Shown here: positions 41,033-50,200 of the stretch, one piece after another | How positions within the stretch are numbered: the first letter of the stretch is position 1 | How the letters are laid out: every line of letters starts with the position of its first letter | Source: an uncultured Eubacteriales bacterium | Lineage (GTDB): Bacteria > Bacillota > Clostridia > Oscillospirales > Acutalibacteraceae | Direction: 5' to 3' | Assembly: GCA_900314795.1 (NCBI GenBank) | Contig: OMWP01000013.1 | Location: 34,501 to 98,500 of the forward strand | Length of the DNA stretch: 64,000 nucleotides | The notes under the pieces: generated by a model | Database searches by the model: none | The model's input: only the letters and a program-made list of their open reading frames with translations | What the model was told of the DNA's origin: nothing | Translations under genes and position numbers: made by a program

Positions 41033-41488
41033 GTGGAACACAGTTGTTGTTTTTTTGGGCATAGAGATTGTCCTGATAGTATTAAGTCAAAACTGAAGAA
41101 ATGTGTTTTAAAGTTGATTGAGGAAAACAATGTACGATGTTTTTATGTAGGAAATCAAGGGAGATTTGACCAGTTGGTGATCTCTGTTCTTAAAGAGATA
41201 GTTTTGACGAATCCTAATGTCAACTGTTATGTTGTTCTTGCTTATCTTCCAAACAATAAATCAGATTCAATGAATTTAGTTACGATTTATCCGGAGGGAT
41301 TAGAATTAGTTCCGAAACGCTATTGTATATCTTGGAGAAACAATTGGTTGATTCAACATTCCGATTGCGTTATCTGTTATGTAACGCATTCCACAGGCGG
41401 AGCTGCTAAGTTTGTTAAAACAGCAGAAAGGAAGAGCCGAAAAGTCTTTAATCTCGCAAATATGGATGAGCATCATATGTGGCGGTAG
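41033..41488 (+). CDS. SLOG/YpsA-like Rossmann-fold protein
   Basis: 151-aa protein with the SLOG (LOG/TIR-related, YpsA/DUF1273-like) pattern: CCFFGHRDCP at the start, FYVGNQGRFDQLV, and a C-terminal HSTGGAAKFVKTAERKSRKVFNL. SLOG proteins bind nucleotides or make or sense nucleotide-derived signals, and often accompany defence operons. A GTG start at 41033 has GGAG six bases upstream. It sits between an XRE repressor and the helicase operon on the same strand, with its own promoter, so it could be a sensor or effector tied to that operon. Confidence 0.75.
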   Translation: MEHSCCFFGHRDCPDSIKSKLKKCVLKLIEENNVRCFYVGNQGRFDQLVISVLKEIVLTNPNVNCYVVLAYLPNNKSDSMNLVTIYPEGLELVPKRYCISWRNNWLIQHSDCVICYVTHSTGGAAKFVKTAERKSRKVFNLANMDEHHMWR

Positions 41489-41614
41489 AATTATTAAACC
41501 TTCAGAAAAGCAATAAATCATCGCTATAGTTGTACTCTAATGTTTAGACATAACCATTTTTGCGATAACTTTCTGCTTTTTTTATTAAACTATTTTGTTA
41601 ATTGTCGAAAGTTG

Positions 41615-41643
41615 TTGAATTTATGCTAAAATGTATATATAAT
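41615..41643 (+). promoter_or_regulatory. Promoter of the helicase operon
   Basis: TTGAAT (41615-41620), 17-base spacer, TATAAT (41638-41643), 30 bases before the HTH start codon. Confidence 0.7.
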
Positions 41644-41674
41644 ATTGTTAATGCTTTATTTGGAGTGAATATGC

Positions 41675-41908
41675 ATGAAAGTATCATATAAAAAGCTTTG
41701 GGTTCTATGTGCTGAACAAGAGTTAAGCAAGGCAGAATTAAGAAAGCGCGCCGGTCTCTCATCTGCTACGTTTACAAAACTGCGAAAAAATCAGGAAGTA
41801 AATCTTACTGTTCTTCTTAAGATCGCTGATGTCATGAATTGTAACGCGGGAGATATGATGGATTTTATCAAAGAAGAAAACAGCAACACTGAGAATGAAT
41901 CTGAGTAA
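41675..41908 (+). CDS. Small HTH regulator of the helicase operon
   Basis: 77-aa XRE-type protein (LWVLCAEQELSKAELRKRAGLSSATFTKLRKNQEVNLTVLLKIADVMNC, about 7-57) with a short acidic tail. It belongs to the compact Cro/C1-type group often found first in restriction or defence operons. GGAG lies upstream of its ATG. The next gene starts 15 bases after its stop; it probably autoregulates the operon. Confidence 0.87.
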   Translation: MKVSYKKLWVLCAEQELSKAELRKRAGLSSATFTKLRKNQEVNLTVLLKIADVMNCNAGDMMDFIKEENSNTENESE

Positions 41909-41923
41909 AACAGGAGAATAGTA

Positions 41924-43474
41924 ATGCCGTTAACTCATGTTTGTATTTGGGATTCTACAATTGGATATCGACGTATTACTGTCGAAGAAGCCAGCGCTTT
42001 ATATCCATATGGCGTTTCTGCTTCAAGTGGACATTTTGTGTGTGAGTTGTGTGGTCAGAATGTCGGATTCTCAAAGGCAAGAATAGATACAGGTACTAGA
42101 TATTTTTTTCACAATAGTGCTGAACAAGATAAGGATTGTGAGGAACGTCAGACATATTATGATACCTTATACAATCGATCTATTTGGAGTATAAACAGCC
42201 ATACGATGCCTTTGCGGATAGCATTAATGCATGGTTTTTTCGAGTTGCAATTAGGATTCTTTTTTCCTCCTGTAAATTACGCAAGATGTGATTTTATCAG
42301 GATTTCTTGTGATGCTGGAAAGTTTAATTATTCCTTTGATCGTATTGAGAAAGACAAAACTACTTATTTGAGCGTCGGTTCAATACCAAGTACTAAATAT
42401 GAAATAGAATATGATAATCCCAGCACTCAATTATTGATGTTCTGGTCAAAGAAGGTAATTGGAATACGTCCAAGCGGATCGTTGTTCGATGCACGAAGCG
42501 GAAAGATTATTCAACCTGGCGGTAAGGCGTCTAGTGATCATTTCTATTATCTTCTATTAGGTTCTACGCTACCGTTGTCTGAAGTACCAATCGATATAGA
42601 AGCAACTGAGCTAACACAATGCAGAGAGCATTCTTATTCGGTATGGCATTTATACAGAATAGAGGTCAAAAGGTTTTCGGAGCTATCCGCAAAGTTTTTC
42701 CTGAGGTACGCTATTTTTTTGACAGAAAAGGCTACTGATTTTTATCCCATATGGCCTGCGTATGTGAAAGATCCATATTGTTTATATCATAACGCTGCTG
42801 AAATATATTATTATCTCTGTGGTGATGATGCAGAGCTAAAATCGTTTCCCTCAACTAAGGATGTATATAATACACACATTGGTCGTTTATATAGGCTATC
42901 TACACAGCTAAGAGAGCAGTTAGTATCATTAGGCAAATCCGGTGCGTTAGGATTTGCATATTTAGTACGTCAATCGCTGAATAAAACAAAGCCTCTACCT
43001 TGTGTCGAAATAAAAGATACTGACGGAACTCTTTTAATAGATGAGACGTATATAAAACTCCCAAGATTAAAGCTAATCTCAGTCACCGCTCCCTATGATG
43101 GGAAAGCGGTGATAATGAGTAACGGAAAGATCAAATATATATATAAAATAAATGGAACTCAAACGTTTATGATTGACGGCTTATCTCTTGGGATGGAGAT
43201 TTACATATATCAGGGCTGTGATTTAGTAAGAAAAATAGTTTTCGAGAAGAAAAGTGCAGACGCTGACAACTCTCTTTCGGATATTGTCCTTGTAAAAAAG
43301 TTAAAAGCGTGTACCGGACCGAATATAACAATATCACATGGTGTGGGAGCAATTGCAGGAAAGCTTTCTGAATACCCGTTAACAAGAGAGTGGCTTTTGA
43401 AAGCAATAAGGCGAGGGGAAATCCCCCGTTCAGCATATATGGTATTATGCAATAACATATTACAAACTAAATAA
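41924..43474 (+). CDS. Protein of unknown function with CoiA-like zinc motif (helicase operon gene 2)
   Basis: 516-aa soluble protein that I do not recognise as a whole. The N-terminus has a C-x2-C...H...C arrangement (C40, C43, H63, C72, with FVCELCGQNVGF and YFFHNSAEQDKDC) like the nucleic-acid-linked zinc motif of CoiA-like proteins. The middle is mixed alpha/beta; the last ~130 residues are strand-rich and end in LTREWLLKAIRRGEIPRSAY. It may be the target-recognition or accessory subunit of the helicase system. AGGAG precedes the ATG. AT-rich codon use differs from the chromosomal genes to the left. Confidence 0.6.
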   Translation: MPLTHVCIWDSTIGYRRITVEEASALYPYGVSASSGHFVCELCGQNVGFSKARIDTGTRYFFHNSAEQDKDCEERQTYYDTLYNRSIWSINSHTMPLRIALMHGFFELQLGFFFPPVNYARCDFIRISCDAGKFNYSFDRIEKDKTTYLSVGSIPSTKYEIEYDNPSTQLLMFWSKKVIGIRPSGSLFDARSGKIIQPGGKASSDHFYYLLLGSTLPLSEVPIDIEATELTQCREHSYSVWHLYRIEVKRFSELSAKFFLRYAIFLTEKATDFYPIWPAYVKDPYCLYHNAAEIYYYLCGDDAELKSFPSTKDVYNTHIGRLYRLSTQLREQLVSLGKSGALGFAYLVRQSLNKTKPLPCVEIKDTDGTLLIDETYIKLPRLKLISVTAPYDGKAVIMSNGKIKYIYKINGTQTFMIDGLSLGMEIYIYQGCDLVRKIVFEKKSADADNSLSDIVLVKKLKACTGPNITISHGVGAIAGKLSEYPLTREWLLKAIRRGEIPRSAYMVLCNNILQTK

Positions 43475-43505
43475 TTCTTTAGTAGTATTTAAGTGGTGAT
43501 ATTAA

Positions 43506-46271
43506 TTGAAAGAGTTTTTTAAAACAAAAATTACGGTAATATCAAAGAATGGATCTGTTATAGGTGCTTTTGATAATTTGATTTCCATATTTAAAAGCTG
43601 GCTAGAACAAAAATACGGAGTAGCTGTTACACAAAGAATAATACCTGATTGGTCAGATTTTATTAATGGTGGTTCTTTCAATGGTGGCGAAAAAGGGAAA
43701 CTAACCTTAAAAACTATTTGCTACAAAGAAAAAACAAGTGGTACTATTAGCGCATGGGCATGTAGGATTGATTCCCGTTCATCACGCAATACAAACTTTA
43801 TTCCGCGAATATGGAAAACGGATATAGGGTTTATAGCTCTTTCAAAAAACAGAGCAGAAATATCATATTATGTATCATTTGAGGATTTAACTTATTATGC
43901 TGGGCACCTTCAATTTGAGCCTAAAACTAATATTCCCAGAATTGTACAGTTGATATTATCGAACAGCAACTGGAAGTGTATTGTAAACGACAAATTGGAG
44001 AGTATTGATATAAAAAACTATTCTCCATATATGGGAGATATGTTTGGCTTTGAAGATTGCCGTTTATTATTTGATGGCAAAAGTACTTTAAGTGATTTTG
44101 TATCGATTTATAACGAAGTGGAGTTTAAAATGGAAAATCAATGGGTTTCTTTATGCAGGGTTAATCGCCCTGATTCAAAAAACAATATTTGGATGAGAAG
44201 ATTGGCTGATTATGTTGGTGGTACTCTTATTGTTCCGGCATTTAAAGATACAGAGGATTCAGTTCAGGGTAACAGAAAACTAATCTTTTGTGATAGTGGT
44301 CCACAGCATACCGATAATATCGGTTTTTGGAAATGGACGGATTATCAAAACGAAAATGGTCGTTGGGTAACTTCGGCAACCTATATAAGTGATTTGCAAC
44401 CGACAGAAATAATAATACTTGATCAAATCAAAAATGTTGGTGAAATCATTGAAGCTTTAAAAACAGGATTGCGTATTCCTACATATGTTCAAGGCAAAAT
44501 CCTTTTTGCTTTAAGAAAAGACGCCGTTATTAAAGGCGTTCTTTGTGATTTATCAAAACTGAGCGCAAAGTATGATTTTAGCGCACTTAATGATGATAGT
44601 ATAATCGTTTCAATAAAAAAGAGTGTACAAGCTTTACCATATTACGAAGTTGTCGAAAACGATGTGTTTTCTTGGAAATCCAGAAAAATTCAAATCGACG
44701 ATGAATTATATAGTTGGGAGTATCGCAGTGTACTGAAGAAGGACAGTATCAATTCTATTCGCCAAATCCCTGTATATTCGTTAGACAATGTGATAAAACA
44801 GCTGTTTACAGAGAGATTAACATGGCCTGTGTTCAAAGCGGAGGGTATCACTAAAAGTGACTGGAGGAAAGTAATCGAATTACTGAAATCTATCCCAAAA
44901 GACACAATGGTTGAACAATTATCTGCGACCTATGATTTATCTGTAGAAGAAGCACAAGAAAGAATCGACTCATTTTTGCATACTGTTGAACAACATATTA
45001 CTGTAGAAGATGTTGACTCCGGATTAATCGTTAAGATGCTGGAAAGTCATAGTGGACTCAAAGAAAGCTGTGACAAAATCGCATATCAAAAATGGTTAGA
45101 GGAGCATCAAGCCGATATCGCAGCCGCACAAGAGAAAGTTAATGAAATACGCAAAAAAGGCGATGAAGAACAGAAAGCAGCTGAACAGCGTCTTTCTGCT
45201 GTGAAAGAATCAATAGTTGAAGCCGTAAAAGAGCGGTTAATGATAACTTCCCGTATTGAGGAAGCGGAAGGCAGACTTGGTGAGCTGCAAGCAGAGATTA
45301 ACAAATATGAAAAGTTGGGAAATGACACTGTTGAGGCTGTACGTAAGAAAATAGCTGATTCACAACAGGATATAGCCGGATTTATCGCCGATCTGTCGAT
45401 GTTCCTTCCGCAAACAGGAAATCGTGTATCCTCTGTTGATATTGCTGGTTGGCGATATATACGATCAGAAAGAGAAGAGTTTGCAGACGATGTTGAGATA
45501 ACAGAGAACTGGAAGGATGAGATCAATCTGTTATCGCAAAACTTATCATTCTCTTTAGGGGTAAATACCGAACTTTGTGAGATGCTTTCAGCAGTAATCT
45601 ATTCCGCATACATCAATCATCTTCCACTATTGGTGATTGGTCCCGGAAGCAACGAGGTTTCAGATTGTTTTTCTTTCTCAGCTTTTGGGATTGATTCGGG
45701 AAAACTTATCATAGGAGAAGGAATTGATTATGGTATTTCTGAAATTATAAATAAATATGATGAGCAGGTCGTTTCTATCTGTAATATGTTTGGCAAAGGT
45801 TGGAACGATGAATTGCCTCAAATTCTCGGAAGATCAGATAAGCAGATTATCTGGACTCATCCATATGTAGAGGATATGTTGTTAGAACCAAAAGGGCTGT
45901 ACAATTATATGCTTCCTTTACTCAGTGAAACATTCGTGGATGTGATTACAAGTGTTGATTATTTGTCCGGAAAACGAGCAGATGGCTTTGAAGCGTATTC
46001 TTCAAAAAGAAAGACACCTATCATTATTGGTGCCATAAAACAGTTAGGAATCAGTAAGTATCTGCTAAATCGCGTTGAGAGTGTTTTGTCCGATGCAAAA
46101 GCAATTATGGACAACACTAACCGCGATAAGGATTTGGAGATTATGTTTGGGTTGCTACCTTTGGCTGTCCTTGCCGAGAAAACAGATGTCTTAAAAGATA
46201 CAATTCATAATGAATCCGGCATTTCCGGATTTGTAAAGGTAATCGCGTCAAGGTATTGTGACGAAGGGTAA
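43506..46271 (+). CDS. Large protein with coiled coil and degenerate P-loop (helicase operon gene 3)
   Basis: 921-aa protein of unknown family. Three parts can be seen: a strand-rich N-terminal half with many aromatic residues (1-460), a charged coiled coil (about 530-640, EEHQADIAAAQEKVNEI...), and a C-terminal alpha/beta domain. This last starts SAVIYSAYINHLPLLVIGPGSNEVSD (about 695-720), where a hydrophobic strand is followed by a loop, GPGSNE (712-717), in the place of a Walker A but without its Lys. Start is a TTG at 43506 behind GTGGTGAT. It may be a structural or AAA-derived partner that feeds the helicase. Confidence 0.6.
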   Translation: MKEFFKTKITVISKNGSVIGAFDNLISIFKSWLEQKYGVAVTQRIIPDWSDFINGGSFNGGEKGKLTLKTICYKEKTSGTISAWACRIDSRSSRNTNFIPRIWKTDIGFIALSKNRAEISYYVSFEDLTYYAGHLQFEPKTNIPRIVQLILSNSNWKCIVNDKLESIDIKNYSPYMGDMFGFEDCRLLFDGKSTLSDFVSIYNEVEFKMENQWVSLCRVNRPDSKNNIWMRRLADYVGGTLIVPAFKDTEDSVQGNRKLIFCDSGPQHTDNIGFWKWTDYQNENGRWVTSATYISDLQPTEIIILDQIKNVGEIIEALKTGLRIPTYVQGKILFALRKDAVIKGVLCDLSKLSAKYDFSALNDDSIIVSIKKSVQALPYYEVVENDVFSWKSRKIQIDDELYSWEYRSVLKKDSINSIRQIPVYSLDNVIKQLFTERLTWPVFKAEGITKSDWRKVIELLKSIPKDTMVEQLSATYDLSVEEAQERIDSFLHTVEQHITVEDVDSGLIVKMLESHSGLKESCDKIAYQKWLEEHQADIAAAQEKVNEIRKKGDEEQKAAEQRLSAVKESIVEAVKERLMITSRIEEAEGRLGELQAEINKYEKLGNDTVEAVRKKIADSQQDIAGFIADLSMFLPQTGNRVSSVDIAGWRYIRSEREEFADDVEITENWKDEINLLSQNLSFSLGVNTELCEMLSAVIYSAYINHLPLLVIGPGSNEVSDCFSFSAFGIDSGKLIIGEGIDYGISEIINKYDEQVVSICNMFGKGWNDELPQILGRSDKQIIWTHPYVEDMLLEPKGLYNYMLPLLSETFVDVITSVDYLSGKRADGFEAYSSKRKTPIIIGAIKQLGISKYLLNRVESVLSDAKAIMDNTNRDKDLEIMFGLLPLAVLAEKTDVLKDTIHNESGISGFVKVIASRYCDEG

Positions 46272-46273
46272 TA

Positions 46274-47293
46274 ATGAAAAATCGGTTAATTAATGCTATC
46301 GGGGGACAACTGAATATTCCAAGAAGTGGTTTGGAGTCAATATGCCAGATTGTTTATAGCGTTGCAGGTCAAATGGCGCTTGCATCTCTGTGGGATTACG
46401 ATGAGGAGCAGGATTCTGTTTCTGTTCAACACTTTAAGAACAGAGTAATAAAGATAATCGACGCATATATAGATTTATTCCCTGAAATCAGCCCTTATTT
46501 TCTCGATGATAAAACGGGGATAGCGGAAGATATTTACACTGTATATCTTCATAATGGACTTCTGTATCATTCAGCAAATCGGGTGTCTCCCGTCGCGTAT
46601 GCTGAGGCTGTCAGTGACAATATTTGTTTATTGAAAGGAGCATCCCCTGACTTAAAGTTGTTTATGAGTGGGTTAGGTTTTTACTCCGCTGAGCAACGGT
46701 CAACTGAGAGAACGATAGCAAATCTATTTGGCTTACAGAAACAGAGCTTTGAAAGCTATCTTGAAGAACTGTTAAGTTATGATGAATGGAAAGAAATCAC
46801 TTGGTCTGATAATACGGAATTCTTACGATTAGATCTACCGTTCTCCAGAGGTTATTGGCAACAGGAACCGAATTACGATGATCGTATCTCGATAGCAAGG
46901 TTCGGTGAGCTAAATAGGATATACACGTTTTATCGTTATTATGAGGGTGTGTTTCAGCATAAATCGATACCGGTTTGGCGTCTGAAAGACTACTTTACCA
47001 ATGCGGCGAACGATATGGAATACATAAGGATCGCCGTTGCTCTTTTAAATCGGTATGGAACTTTACCGAAAATACAAGTTAAGGAAACCGGAAATCAAAT
47101 AGAACTCAAAGTTGGTTATCGTTTCCCGCCATCTGAGGAATACTTCTTTAGACTATATAGCTGGCCAATGAGATATGATTTTGAGCCTAACGAGACACAA
47201 GTGTTTACACGAAAAATGTCAAAGCAGATTTATCCTGTTTTCAAAAAGGAAATTAGTTCGATAGGATATCAATTTGTGGAGGAACAATCATGA
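46274..47293 (+). CDS. Protein of unknown function (helicase operon gene 4)
   Basis: 339-aa protein with no recognised domain: predominantly helical, no membrane segment or signal peptide, a central acidic and aromatic-rich section (SYDEWKEITWSDNTEFLRLDLPF) and a C-terminal strand-helix region. It begins three bases after the stop of gene 3, and its stop overlaps the start of the helicase gene (ATGA), so it should be made in fixed ratio with both. Position suggests an adaptor between the coiled-coil protein and the helicase. Confidence 0.6.
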   Translation: MKNRLINAIGGQLNIPRSGLESICQIVYSVAGQMALASLWDYDEEQDSVSVQHFKNRVIKIIDAYIDLFPEISPYFLDDKTGIAEDIYTVYLHNGLLYHSANRVSPVAYAEAVSDNICLLKGASPDLKLFMSGLGFYSAEQRSTERTIANLFGLQKQSFESYLEELLSYDEWKEITWSDNTEFLRLDLPFSRGYWQQEPNYDDRISIARFGELNRIYTFYRYYEGVFQHKSIPVWRLKDYFTNAANDMEYIRIAVALLNRYGTLPKIQVKETGNQIELKVGYRFPPSEEYFFRLYSWPMRYDFEPNETQVFTRKMSKQIYPVFKKEISSIGYQFVEEQS

Positions 47294-50200
47294 CAAACGG
47301 CGCAAACGGAGTCCATTTACAATTACGAGAGGCGCTTGAAAACTATATTAAATCGCAGTATTTTGGAAAGTCGCCTGTTCTCCTGTCTGCTACACAGGAC
47401 AAATTAAATCAAGAGGGTGTTCTTTACCAAAAGCCATATGTAGAATCATCACCTGCTTACAAAAGCAAACAGGGCGGTATTCAATCATCATCCGTTTTGC
47501 CTGATTGGATGAAGGAGTATTTCAAGGCACTGTCAGCCGCAAAACTCGGTATACATCCTGCTCCGTTCTGTCATCAGATAACTGCATTGGAATCTGCATA
47601 TCAGGGGAAAGATTTATTTGTATCGACGGGTACCGGTTCAGGTAAAACAGAGTGTTTCATGTGGCCTTTGATGGCTAAATTGGCAGATGAAGCAAAGAAT
47701 AATCCTGAAAGCTGGGGGATGCGCGGAGTCAGAACGATTATCATGTATCCTATGAATGCGCTGGTATCTGATCAAATCAGCCGCTTGCGCAGATTGATAG
47801 GAGATCCAAACCACCGTTTTATCAGGGCTTTTCGAGATGCTTGCGGTTACCATAGTCGACGTCCGCAATTTGGTATGTATACCGGAAGAACTCCATACGC
47901 AGGAAAAGAGCCCAGAAAAAATGATGATCAGGCCTTAGCGGATAAATATAACAGAATGGTCAATCCTGATTCGGAAGAAGATAAAGAGTTTTTGAAGAAG
48001 CTGATCAAAGAGGGAAAACTGCCTGCAAAAGAAGATTTTGATGTTTTTCTTGATAAACTAATACAAAGCAAACATATTCCGAATGATGAAGATGCTGAAC
48101 TTGTTACTCGATTTGAGATGCAGCAGTTTTGTCCCGATATCTTAATCACAAACTATTCCATGCTGGAATATATGCTGCTTCGTCCGAGAGAGAAGAAAAT
48201 ATGGTCAGATACCAAAGAGTGGCTTGATAAGAATCCGGAGAATAAGATTCTGTTTATTATTGATGAAGCACATATGTATCGAGGCTCTGCAGGTGGTGAA
48301 GTCGCACTTTTGATAAGACGTTTATTCCATCGTTTAGGGATCAATCGAGATAGAGTTCAATTTATTTTGACAACCGCAAGTATGCCTGATAAAACAGAAG
48401 AAGATCGTCAAGCAGTATTGCGGTTTGCAAATGAGCTTACAGCTTCAGATGATATGCGGCAGTTTTGTTATTTAACAGGCGAAAAAGAGCAAATCGGTAG
48501 CGGGAGTGAATATGAGATTTCATTCACTAAGTTCAGGACAGCACGTCCCGAGGCATTTGAAGGAGATGATCCCGACAGACTCCATGCACTTAATGAGTTT
48601 TGGACTGGAATTAAGGAATCGGCAGCGCCTTTTTCTACGTCAGTTGAAGCATATCAGTGGTTATATTATCATTTGGTAGACTACAAACCATTTTGTAAAT
48701 TGTTTGAGCTCTGCCGAGGTACTGCTATTTCGTTACAAGAATTAGCTGAAAGAATATTTCCTGACTGTACTTTAGATGAAGCACTTCATGCTGTCAGTGT
48801 ATTGCTGGCGATAGCTCCTTTAGCAAAAAATGATGAGAATATCGTACTGTTCCCGGCAAGACTGCATATGCTGTTTCGAGGCATTAAGGGAGTGTATGCG
48901 TGTACTAACCCTGAGTGCTCTCATTCACACACAGAAGGCGGATTAACTTTAGGAGAAATCTATTTTGACGATGGGAACCTATCATGTAAAGAATGTGGCA
49001 GTGCTATATATGAGCTCTATAATGATCGTCGTTGCGGAAGCATATTCTTTAGAGGCTTTGTACTGAAAGATGATTTCGAGAGCAGAAAGCGTACCTATCT
49101 TTGGCATCAACCCGGCATGATTAACGAAGGTGATGTCAATGAAATCCATTTGTATATACCTCCCGAAGACTATCGAATTCCTGAAAAGCAAGGCAAAAAT
49201 AAGATATTACCATGTTATCTCGATGTAAATAGTGGGTTCATTGACTTTTCTGATGATTCTTTAGATGGGAATAAGGGGATTAGAAAGCTTTATTATAGTG
49301 CATTTACAGCAAAAGCTCGTCCCGATTTGTATACATTTGCCACTTGCCCTCATTGCCGTCATGAATTAGCTAAAATGCAGCTGACCTCATTTAGTACTCG
49401 CGGAAATCAGTCTTTCTTCAATTTGATTAAAGCACAATTTCAAGCACAACCAGCTGTTCCAGATAAAATAGGCAAGCTTGATAAGTTGCCTAACGAAGGG
49501 CGAAAAGTTTTATTGTTCTCGGATAGTCGTCAACGTGCAGCCAAGTTAGCGAGAGATATGTCAGATGCTTCTGATATGACGGCATCGAGACAGCTTGCTG
49601 CTTTGGCAATTCATCGAATGGAGCAAGAAGTCGCAGAACAATCTATGAACTATCTATATGATTATTTTGCAATGGTAGCGGTTGAAAATCATGTTCAGAT
49701 TTTTCATGACAGCGAAACAGACAAACAACGCACACGATTAATTGAACATGGCACTCAAGCTCGAATCAACTACGCTCGTGCAAAGCGAAGAAATCTACCA
49801 TATTCTCCGCGTTTTACTATGGATAATGCCCCTTCACAAATGAAAGAGCAGTTACTTCGGTTTTATTGCGGGGGTTATAATACTCTTATTGATTCTGCGA
49901 TTAGTTGGATAGAACCTACAGATACAGCAAAGTGGGATGCCATAGATTCTTTAGAAGAAGCCGGAATAAGTGTTACTGAAAATGAATTCATAGACTTGTT
50001 TAATGCGTGGGTTTTGTCCGTTTGTGATACATCAGTAGTCTTAGGCCATACATTCCCTGATACAATTCGTGAAAAAGTGCGTCCGAACTATGTGGGATAT
50101 GGCATTGAAAAGGATTATAAGTTTCCGACAGTCATTCGTGAAATCATGGGATGGAGTAAAGATGATCCCGTTGCGGCACAATGGAGCAGGATTTTACGTG

